From NCBI RefSeq assembly GCF_945859705.1, contig NC_079135.1, positions 79,802,253-79,866,252 on the forward strand: a stretch of 64,000 nucleotides of DNA, given 5' to 3'. Both the position numbers and the translations under genes were made by a program. Shown in pieces: positions 11,153-20,170 of this stretch. The notes below the pieces were generated by a model. The model was not told the DNA's origin. It did no database searches and saw only the letters and a list, made by a program, of their open reading frames with translations. This DNA comes from Episyrphus balteatus (lineage: Eukaryota > Arthropoda > Insecta > Diptera > Syrphidae). Position 1 is the first letter of the stretch. Every line of letters starts with the position of its first letter.

Positions 11153-11449
11153 AGCCCTGTTCCTTTGGGAGATGGCAAAGTACTACTAGTAAAAATTCCC
11201 ATACAAGTTATCGATAATTTGTATGGAATCCATTTTAGCTCAGATAAAAATTTTTGATAATTTGTATGGGAGCTAAAATTTAGCGCGAGCAGCGTACCAG
11301 GCTTTACTAGCGATTTTCGATGGATCGCACTTTCAACGAATTCAATACAAATCGAATCTACTCGGGAATAAGAGCATGAGTAGATGATAGTTCTAGATTA
11401 ACCAAAACATCTACTATTAGTGGACTACCACCTCCAATGGAACAGGGCT
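11153..11449. mobile_element. MITE with AGCCCTGTTCC ends
   Basis: The left end AGCCCTGTTCCTTTGGGAG is matched at the right by the inverse CTCCAATGGAACAGGGCT. TAT lies immediately outside both ends, consistent with a 3-bp target duplication. The interior has no coding capacity. The ends resemble those at 54096-54605 (CAGCCCTATTC), so the two may be distant relatives. Confidence 0.65.
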
Positions 11450-11713
11450 TATATGTCATTCATGTAAATGGGCATTAATAATTATGAAAGTATGAACTCA
11501 TCCTCAACTTTTGAAAATATTTATTCGTAGTGTACACAACAATGCCCCCACGTCTCAATTTACGTCATATCTTTCTTTTCATATACAACCATCTCATTCG
11601 GTTGCACGTGAAAATTACTGTCAAAATATACAAATATTTGAGAACATTTTAAAAATCCTTTTTATTTAAACATTTCTTTGCTCATTTGCTGTAAAAATTA
11701 CAAATAATTAAAT
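11450..11713 (+). promoter_or_regulatory. Likely promoter and 5' UTR of the ABT1-like gene
   Basis: This is the only non-repetitive sequence between the MITE and the start codon, so transcription must begin here or upstream of the repeats. No TATA box or initiator could be identified with confidence. The call is positional. Confidence 0.3.
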
Positions 11714-12466
11714 ATGAAAAAAAGAAAATCAAGAGGCCCAATTGCACCAGAATATTTAGAAAATAAAAAAGACGAAGATAAAGAAATTATAGAAAATCAA
11801 GACAACATGGAAGAAGATTCTGGTAATGATCCTGTAGAACCAACAACTCAAAACGGCAGCGGCACAGAGGAAGGAGAAGAACCAAGTGACATCGAAATGG
11901 AGCAACTTTCCAAACCAAAGAAGAAGCGAAAAAAGGGAATCATCTACGTCTCGAATTTACCCAAACACATGAATGTCACACGAATTCGAGAAATTCTAGG
12001 TGGCTATGGACAAATTGGTCGAGTTTTTTTGCAACCTGAAAAAATGCCAGGTTTGTTAGCCACGTTATAATTGTTAACAAAATATATAAATAATTTTAAA
12101 TTTTCAGTAACTGAAAAACAAAAGAAACGAAAACGTTTATCTCGTCACTTTACAGAAGGATGGGTTGAATTTCTAAGCAAACGAACAGCAAAACAAATTG
12201 TTCAATTTCTCAATAATAAGCAAATATCGACGAGAAAAAAATCACAATTCTATGATTCATTGTGGAGCATGAAATATCTGCCAAGATTCAAATGGGTTCA
12301 TCTAACTGAACGTATGAATTATGAGCAAGCTGTTCACAAGCAGCGATTGATGACTGAAGTTTCACAGGCTAGAAAAGAGACTTCGTTCTTCCAGAATAAT
12401 TTAGATCAAAGTGAATATATCAAGAAAAAGAACAAGATGAATAATAAAGAAAAAAAGTCTTCCTAG
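11714..12466 (+). CDS. ABT1/ESF2-family pre-rRNA processing protein (two exons)
   Basis: Predicted nucleolar RNA-binding protein of the ABT1 (vertebrate) / ESF2 (yeast) family, which acts in small-subunit ribosome assembly at early pre-rRNA cleavage steps. Exons are 11714-12050 and 12108-12466, separated by a 57-nt GT..AG intron that contains stop codons. The product is 231 residues. Residues 1-70 are acidic and lysine-rich. A basic KPKKKRKK stretch precedes an RRM-like domain whose first strand is GIIYVSNLP, with GRVFLQPE near its middle. Diagnostic family blocks follow: FTEGWVEF, LWSMKYLPRFKW and HLTERMNYE, then a charged C-terminal helix. Length and motif order match the family, so the gene looks intact. 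Transcription is in the same direction as the upstream transporter, but a 4.5-kb repeat block separates them. Confidence 0.93.
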
Positions 12467-12730
12467 TTATCAGATTGCTATATTCGAATGGTATTTATTT
12501 TTTTTTTTATTTCTTTATTAAAATTTCTTTGCTTCCATACAAAGTCTATGTAACTAGTGAACTTTATTTTAAATTCAAAACGAATTAATAACTTTTAAAA
12601 GAAGTTCTGATTGAACAACAATTTAAGTTGATAAGTCTAGTACGCACGACTGGGTCACACGAACTTGTTCTTAGAGTTCAAGTTGCTTAAATTTTGAAGA
12701 CTTTTTATATACAAATTTGGGAAATGTAGT

Positions 12731-14240
12731 AGTGGAGTAACTAAAGCTCAAAAATTGGCAATATTAGGGAACCCGGCCGAACAGCTTAGATTTTGATGAT
12801 CTTTTTTTTCAAACGTCGGTAATTAAAAATACTTTAAAGTCTATAGATTAAAAATTGCCGGTGTTGCCGTTTTGATTTTTTAAATTTTATTAAAGATTTT
12901 TGTGAACAAAAAAATTTTTTTTTCCAAAATTTTTCTTAAATTTCATAAATTAATTGATGCCAAAATATTGTCTAGGAAATTCAAGGAAAAATAATATATG
13001 GGAGTGAGGGACAATCTTCCATAGTTCAAGCGATAGATGCAATTTTCTTATTAATTGACTTCAAACACAAAAAAAATATTTGAACACAACGGCAACACCT
13101 TCAATATTCAAATATACATTTTTTAAAAGCTAGAAGCTTAGTCATATATGTAGAATTAAGATTAAGTTAATTGAATGAACGGCTTTTGAAAGAATGGTAA
13201 TTGAACTCAGATTTTTGAAAAAAAAAAATTATTGAAAAAATTTTAACACGTCGTTTTTTAAATTTGGTCGTAATATAAAATGCATTTATTTTTTTATTTT
13301 TTTTTTGGCCGCATTTATTATGATTTCAAATTATAAAAGGAAATTCCAATATCTATTACGGTTTATGAAAAAAAAGTATTTCATTTTCGAAGAACTTTAT
13401 TAATAAAAGTTTTGAAAAAAAATGTAACTTATTTTTTTTTTTTAAAGTTCAACATCTAAACATAAAATTATTTTTTAATCATTTAATAACCCTTACTGTT
13501 GAAAGTTAAATAGCAAAAATTTAAAGTTCCTATTTACCACAGTCTTTGAGAAAATTAATTATTTCAATGCAAAAATTCAGTTTTAATAAAAAAAAAGTAT
13601 TGAAATTGAAGTAATTTTTCATATTTTTTTCAAAAGTGTGATATATTTTACCTTTTTTGCTTCGAAATTCAACTGATAATATTTATGGGCAAAAATTTTT
13701 TTTAAATAAATTCATATTTTATTAGAAAAAGTTTGGAAAAAAGTAATTTTAAATTTTTCTAATAACATTTTTTTTTTTAATTCTGAGTTTGAGGACCATT
13801 TTTTCAAAAAGTCTTGATTAAATTTAGTGGATTTAAATTTAAGAGAAAAGAATGAGCTTCTGGCTTTTTAGAAATTCATTTTAAAATATTGTAGGTGTTG
13901 CCGTTGTGTTCAAAATATTTTTTTTGTGTTTGAGGTCAGAATGTTAGAAAATTGCATTTATCGCTTAAACGATGGAAGATTGTCCCTTACTGCCTTCTAT
14001 ATATTTTCCTTATTACCTAGAGAATCTTTTGATATCATTTGTTTTATGAAATTTAAGAAAAAAAAAAATGGTTTTGTTAAAAAAAAATTAATTTCAATTT
14101 TAAAAAACAATACGGCAACACCGGCAATTTTTAATCTATAGACTTTAAAGTATTTTCAATTACCTACGTTTGAAAAAAAAATCGTCAAAATCAGAGCTGT
14201 TCGGCCGGGTTCCCTAATAACTTGCTTTAGTTACTCTACT
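12731..14240. mobile_element. Long-arm foldback element, copy 2
   Basis: This is the same family and orientation as 2699-4012, starting AGTGGAGTAACTAAAGCT and ending AGTTACTCTACT. The AGGGAACCCGGCCGAACAGC terminal block is present with its inverse at the right. This copy is about 200 bp longer than copy 1, mostly through an extra A/T-rich segment near 13690-13860. The open frame at 13926-14141 lies inside the right arm and is not conserved as a protein. Confidence 0.8.
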
Positions 14241-14429
14241 TTAGGTATATAAAAAAAAATAACAAAAAAAAAGTAAAATTCGTTTTTCAAAAATATAAAA
14301 CAACATCTGAAATCAAATTGCCCCACAAAACAAGTAGGCATGCAGTTTTGATTGATATATTAATTAACATGCATTTAAAAAAAAAATCAAAATCGTTAGA
14401 GCCGTTTTTTAGAGCTAATTTTTTATATA

Positions 14430-15213
14430 AACTCCTGCTCAAAATTAACGCACACACAAAAAAAGATAAACCAATTTTAGCAATTTAAGGTCAGAAAACT
14501 GATATTAAAATAATTTTAGGTTTTTAAGAAAACAAATTTTAAAGAATGCAAGGAAGTGACAGTTCTTTCCAATAATTTTATTCAATACTTGGTATTGTCT
14601 AATCTAGCGCATATGACAACTTGGAGTCATCTGTTCATTCCACGAATTAACTTTTGAAGGTTTTGATGTAACTTTTCCTTCACTGCAGTTTTCAGTTCAT
14701 CAAGACTGCTTGGAGGTACATTTCGGTCACGAATACATCTCTTCAACATTTCCTAGACTTGTTCTATTGAATTTAAGTCCGAATTTCTGTGTGGTCAATC
14801 CAAAGCTGCTATTTTAAAATCTTGAAGATATTCTCAAACCACTCTAGCATGCATTATCGTGCATCAGACTAAACTGTGGACCAAATCTAGTGGTGATTGG
14901 AACCGCATGCTGTTCGAGGATATCAGTCAAATACCTTTTGGTACTTAACGTAGGTCTAGCAGAGCTCACTTACTCCGTACGTATTGTAAACCAGGTTTTA
15001 CTGCATGAAAATTTATGACTCTTCTCTAAAAGGTTCGCGGGATGACAGACACTTCAGCAAATCTCTCCCAAAATCTTACCAACAAACATTATATTCGATA
15101 CCTGTCTGTTCTCCTGTCTCATTTGAGAAAATTACCTTGATACTGTGACATAAAATTATAATAGGACTTTTCTGTAAAAAAAATTGGACGTGCGATAAAT
15201 TTGAGCAGGAGTG
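14430..15213 (-). pseudogene. Decayed Tc1-like (Bari-type) transposon
   Basis: The ends are inverse copies, ACTCCTGCTCAAA at the left and TTTGAGCAGGAGT at the right, bounded by TA on both sides (14428-14429 and 15214-15215), the target of Tc1/mariner elements. On the minus strand about 14590-14830 encodes a broken remnant of a Tc1 transposase C-terminus. The usual DWPxxSPDLNPIE-LW region is visible as PHRNSDLNSIEQV, with a stop where the tryptophan of DWP-like or LW motifs is expected, followed by RDRNVPPSSLDELKTAV. At about 0.8 kb it is half the length of an intact element and multiply mutated. It has inserted into an older dispersed repeat. Confidence 0.8.
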
Positions 15214-15215
15214 TA

Positions 15216-15860
15216 TATTTTTTTGGAAAAAAAAATTTTAAAATAAAATTGGTATGCTATTTTGTACAAATCACTTATCAACATCTAAACACGAATTTTC
15301 AAAAAAATTCAATATCACGTTTTCGAAAATTTGATTTTTCAAATTTTTTTTTTAAATCCAAAAATTATTTTTTTTGAAATTATATTTTTAGCTTAATATT
15401 AAAATTATGTATATAAATGCTTCTTCACAAAAAATTTCGTTAAAATCGAATAAGCAGTTTCGGAGAGAATCGCATTAAAAAAAAAAACGGTTCTATGGCA
15501 GGTACCGTTAATAATGATTTTAAACAAAAAAATTTTTCATTAAAAAATAGACCTTGTCTTAAAACTTACATTTGAATTTTTTAAACAAAATAGTCGGAGC
15601 CGTTTTTGAGCAATTTCAACTTTACTAAAATCGGTATATGACAAGTATCGTTGTTTTTGGTCAAAAAATTAATTCCAAAAACCGCTCTGGAGAGTCCCCA
15701 AAAAATGCTACATACCAAGTTTTGAAATCAATCAGTCCATCCTTATACAGACAGACAGACGGACTTCCGGGACCCACTTTTTTTGGCATTCTCTACCATC
15801 GTAATGTCATGGAAAAATGTTATCTCAATTTTTTTTTTTTTTTTGTACGAATGCATAACT
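15216..15860. repeat. Dispersed repeat with a CAGACAGACAGACGGAC tract
   Basis: This A/T-rich repeat is related to 8280-8640 and resumes on the far side of the Tc1 relic (AAATCGTTAGAGCCGTTTTT near 14390). Near 15748 it carries ACAGACAGACAGACGGACTT, a motif that occurs in many insect dispersed repeats. The open frame at 15638-15868 reads through it and is not considered a gene. Confidence 0.45.
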
Positions 15861-15880
15861 TGATATAATTATAGTACCAA

Positions 15881-16717
15881 CATATCGCTGCCTCAAAACT
15901 ATAATGTTCTATGTCGAAGAAATGGAAAAAAATGACTTTTTTATATCAAAATTTATTTTTGGCTTAATACAATATTTATGGCCAAAACAAATATTCAATT
16001 TTCGGATATAATGGCTTATACTCAGTACTATAAAGTTCTTAGTAGACATAGAACAATTTGCCTCATTTGAACCCCATACAAAAATTACTACTTTTAAGTT
16101 ACATAGAACATTTTACATTTAAAAATTAGCTGCCGGACTCCAAAATAAAATCCTTTAAAGCAATATTGAAAGGTCATGCGGCAAGTCGATTATGGCTTTT
16201 TTTGAAAAAGTTACTGACAGTAATCAGCAATAGTTTGTAAGTAAGGTTCACTTGAATGTTTATTTAAATAATTGCTGTGTAATTATATTTTTTTGCTAAT
16301 TTCTTGGTAAATACTAATTTTAAATCTTTGAACTTGTTTGGGCATGATGCACTTCATTAAATTTATGTTTTTTAATAAAAAAAAACAACAAAAAGCTTAA
16401 AAAGCAATATAACAACTCCAAAAATATTGTTTGTCTTGACTGTAACATAGAACAAAAAAATCAACTCGAAATGCAAGGAAATCAAATAAATGTTCTATGT
16501 CAAAACAGAAAAACGTTAATTAAACAGATTTCCAGCATCAAAAAAGAAATTTTAGCATTTGAATTGATAGATTATCCAGCTACGGTAGTTAATTTTCTAT
16601 TTTCATGGAAAAATACATAAATAAAGGGTAACATTCTGATACTCCAAACTTTGTAGTCGATTTTCTCGAAACATTTTTTTGAAACATAGAACATTATAGT
16701 TTTGAGGCAGCGATATG
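15881..16717. mobile_element. Inverted-repeat element with recurring CATAGAAC motif
   Basis: The ends are CATATCGCTGCCTCAAAACT and the inverse AGTTTTGAGGCAGCGATATG, and the inversion continues through ATAATGTTCTATGT. The core motif ACATAGAAC (or its inverse) recurs at least six times: near 15902, 16043, 16091, 16445, 16492 and 16683. The interior does not encode a recognisable transposase. It looks like a non-autonomous DNA element with repeated possible protein-binding sites. Confidence 0.7.
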
Positions 16718-17194
16718 TACATAATATCGCAAGTAAAAAGCTAAATTTCAAAAAAATTAACTTAACACCTTCATCCTCCCAGTCCTTCACTTAGGTATAC
16801 TAATCTTTTATATTTAACTTTAACCATAGAATGCTATAATTTCCGTAAAGCTTTGTGGTAGCGGAATTATTGGTCGGGAGAGTTCCACGAAGAAGCACGC
16901 GTTTTTGGCTCCTCAAAGAATATTTTTCAGGATTTCAACACCTTACACACTGGGCTATCCCTATCGCGGCAATTTTTATAATATCATAAAGAAGGAACTG
17001 TTGACAAGAGTTTTGAGTTCTGAATTGATAGCGAAATTTGGTTATTATTATTATTAATAAAAGGAAAGGTTAATTATATTCTCAACTTAAACAAAATTTA
17101 AAAGCTGTCTCATGACCAGTGGGGGTTGGTCGAGGATATATTTGGATCATTATGCAAATACATCGGGATTCCTTGAAAAACTGGTTAATTTTCG
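16718..17194. other. Non-coding stretch between two mobile-element relics
   Basis: No gene is recognised. The right part may include more of the decayed LINE that becomes readable from about 17195. Confidence 0.4.
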
Positions 17195-18010
17195 GCAGCC
17201 ACAAGATTTGATATGGGGGGCTATTAAGAAACGAAAAGTTTCAGAAATATACATGTGTGCGGATAGTTATGGACATGTATGAAATAGCAGTTATGAAATT
17301 AAGATGTCCATTTGGAGTCACTGAATAATTCGAAATCACAGTAGACGTACACCGAAGAAGCAACTTGAGTCATCTGCTATTTATTGCAAGTCAAGATTAA
17401 AAATTCCTGCTTCAAAATAAGTAAAGTGACGGACCCAAAAGTGCATCAGTCATTCTTTGCTGACAACAGAGCCATCATAAGTGAAGATCCTACATCACTG
17501 CACCAGCGCTCGACATATGCGTGGGTGTTTCTCATAAGCGAGAAAAAGACAGAGTACTTGTGCTGCTCATTTTCTGGTTAAAAAAAGGCTAATTCTTGAC
17601 AATTGAATGAAGTAGTGCTTCTCAAGCATGAAAAGTTCAAATATATCTGAATCCTATGGTGAAGGAATGGTGGCTTTATCAATCAGCGAATAAGCTTGGG
17701 GTTGATGAAGTTGCGGAAAATTCTGCTATCTTCTATGATCCAAAAATATCCCTAAGTGAAAGGATCTTTGCACCGCGGTTGTGCGTCTAGCACGCACATA
17801 CGTTCACAATGTTGGACAATGTACAGAAAGTATAAGGATATAATTAAACGGCAGCTGCGATGAAAATGCTTTGACATCAGGAGTAACATAGCTTGATCGT
17901 ATTAGAAGAACGAATATCCGAGGTAGTCTAATCCTAAAAATACCATCACCCAAGAAAATAGAACACAACCAACTTAGCTGTTATTGTCATGTCCAAAGAT
18001 CTTGAAGACC
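17195..18010 (+). pseudogene. Decayed LINE reverse transcriptase relic (RTE-like)
   Basis: Translated fragments in shifting frames follow the order of a non-LTR reverse transcriptase. They are DLIWGAIKKRKVSEIY, then MDMYEIAVMKLRCPFGVTE, FEITVDVHRRSNLSHLLF, ADNRAIISED at the catalytic site, EKKTEYLCCSFSG, and near the end SPKKIEHNQLSCYCHVQRS. In intact relatives the catalytic site reads FADD; here the second aspartate is replaced by asparagine, and stops and frameshifts break the frame repeatedly. The spacing matches RTE-type elements common in arthropods. It is clearly dead. Confidence 0.65.
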
Positions 18011-18369
18011 GGATATATGAAGAAGAACAAAATTCAAAAGACAACTTGCCTGTTAGGTTGTCTTTTGAATTTTTTTCTTCTTCTTAAATTTTTTTTTTTT
18101 AATAGAGGGAAGATTGCAGATTGATAACAAGTGAAGCAGCATGAGATTTGCTGATATCAAATTCTTAAACAGGGCTCTATACATATATAATAATCGATTT
18201 GTTATTTTAAATACGAGTCATTATTGGCGTAGCATAAATAGTATTAAGCTTGCGAATTCGAAAAGTTTGTTCTAATTGCTTCAGTTTTCATGGATACAAA
18301 ATTGTGAAAACAAGCATTATGGAATTAAGGTAAGAGTGACCTTGAGTTAAGGAGTTTATCCTTACACTG
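18011..18369. other. Spacer between LINE relics
   Basis: A short inverse pair near 18033-18070 (AAAATTCAAAAGACAACTTG against GTTGTCTTTTGAATTTTTTT) forms a hairpin. No gene is seen. Confidence 0.4.
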
Positions 18370-18960
18370 TTCTGTTTAATATAAAGGTCTTGTTGTAGAA
18401 GATGCAGGAGAATGCTAAGTGTATTCCCTCAACAGGATTAAAGGATTCCAATCACCCCTACGTTAGTTGTTCTCTGCACTTTCTTGAGTTTGTTAATGTT
18501 ATATGCGTAACTGAGAGGGCGCCACCAGACAATTGAAGCGCAATTAAAAATAAAATAATATTTGACTAGAGGAGCACATTTTTATATAGGTTTTACTGCT
18601 TCCAGCTCAACTTTGTGCCCAGAATGACATCTTAAAAACAAAGAGCTAAAGTTTGAGGGAAGGTGTGAATTTTGGTTTAAATTGCAAAATAAACTTAATA
18701 AAGTTTAATTTTACTTTGGTAAATTCCAATTCCACAGCTTATAGCCCAGTTGCTAACTTTCTTCAAAGCCATGGCAGGGAATTCACTGATCAGGATTAAA
18801 AACTTTCCTGATACTAGAACAACGAAAACTGCGTATTCTTCTTTCATTCATGACAAGAAGACAAGATGCCATACAAGGGGTGAAAGAATGTTACCCTAGA
18901 AAGTAAACATCAGTAACTCAACTGCCAGTTTTGCTTTAGACTCATAAGAAATCTTCATTG
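18370..18960 (-). pseudogene. Decayed LINE relic (R1/LOA-like C-terminal region)
   Basis: On the minus strand, frames reading from about 18960 downwards give MALKKVSNWAISCGIGIYQS, then CASIVWWRPLSYAYNINKLK, VQRTTNVGVIGIL and NTLSILLHLLQQDLYIKQ. This order (template helix, VWW motif, KVQR motif, leucine-rich tail leading to the RNase H linker) is that of the region after the reverse transcriptase in R1/LOA/Jockey-group LINEs. Frameshifts and stops are frequent. The clade assignment is tentative. Confidence 0.55.
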
Positions 18961-20170
18961 GTTTGCTACAGATTATTTGTGGCAGATGTAGAAAATCGCG
19001 CTTGCTGATTTTTTTTATTTTTCAGATTTGATAAAGTTTTTGTTCGACCAAGATATTCCTTACCTCAAGATCCGAAACCATATCTTGACTCATATTTGAT
19101 ATGCTGCGCATATTATGTATATTGCATACGATAACCTATTTTGTGGAAACATTTCCCTATAGTTCCTTACCAACCAAGATCTTCTTGCTAAATGAAACTG
19201 AAGTTCAAAAATCTTTACGAAATTAAAAGAAAAAAAACTCAAGAACTAAAAATTACAGATTTTTGTACAAATCATTAAAAACAGCATAAATTTAACCATC
19301 AAATAACGTTCAAATTTCGTCTTGAAAACAACACCTCTTTTAATGGTACATGCCGTTTATTTTTGTTATCAAAATTATAATGAAATTTAAAAGCAAATTT
19401 TTGATTCTACCACCAACGAGAAGAACAAACCTAAACTCACATGTTAAAATTTATTAAGTTAATTAAAAAACTTTGCAAAAATATTTAAACTTCAAACATC
19501 ATCCTCAACTTTTTTTCCAAAAATTCAAACTACTCCAACAGCCAAATAAAAAACAACAATTTTCTTCCCACACATGCGAACTACCAGCCACACCCAGAGG
19601 ACAAAACAAAAAAAGCCAAAAACTATATTCAAAAACTTGTCGCGAAAAACATCAATCCATTTTTTTTTTTTTTATTTTTTTAATTTATTTATTTTGAATA
19701 TTTCACAATTGACTGTTTATAACAATTAAATCGTTTAAGCAAATGTATATCCTTATGTGTGTATGGGGTGTCCTTTAATAAACAAACAAAAAAAAATGTT
19801 TAAAAATAATATTTAAAAAAAAATTGTTTATTCTTTTATATTTAAGTGGTTTTTTTTTGCTCATTTTTTTTTTTTTGTTTTGTTTTACTTTGTTGACAAG
19901 AGAACTAATTTGTTTACTGTTAAATATATTTTAATATAATATATTTAGAAAATACAAAAAATTATATAATATATTTATATTTATATAAATTGAATACGAT
20001 TCTATAGATTTTGTTGTTGTGTTTTTTTTTTTTTAGTTATTATAAAACATTGTCGAGATAGAGAGAAGAAAAAAAAAATAAATCAAAGTACAGATGACGC
20101 GCACGCATTTTATTTTAATTTTTTTTTTTTTTTGTTTATGTTTTTTGTTTTTTAATTTTATTCTTAAATC
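18961..20170 (-). other. 3' flank and probable 3' UTR of the p120-catenin gene
   Basis: On the minus strand this region follows the stop codon. AATAAA hexamers (read as TTTATT on the plus strand) occur at 20157-20162 and further down, for example near 19680. The real cleavage site cannot be chosen without transcript data. The region from about 19700 to 20160 consists largely of A/T homopolymers. Confidence 0.4.

Noticed and set aside
12071..12466. ABT1-like second exon as an independent gene starting at an internal ATG
   Set aside because: The first codons of that frame are the 57-nt intron; the splice sites and protein family show it is exon 2 of 11714-12466.
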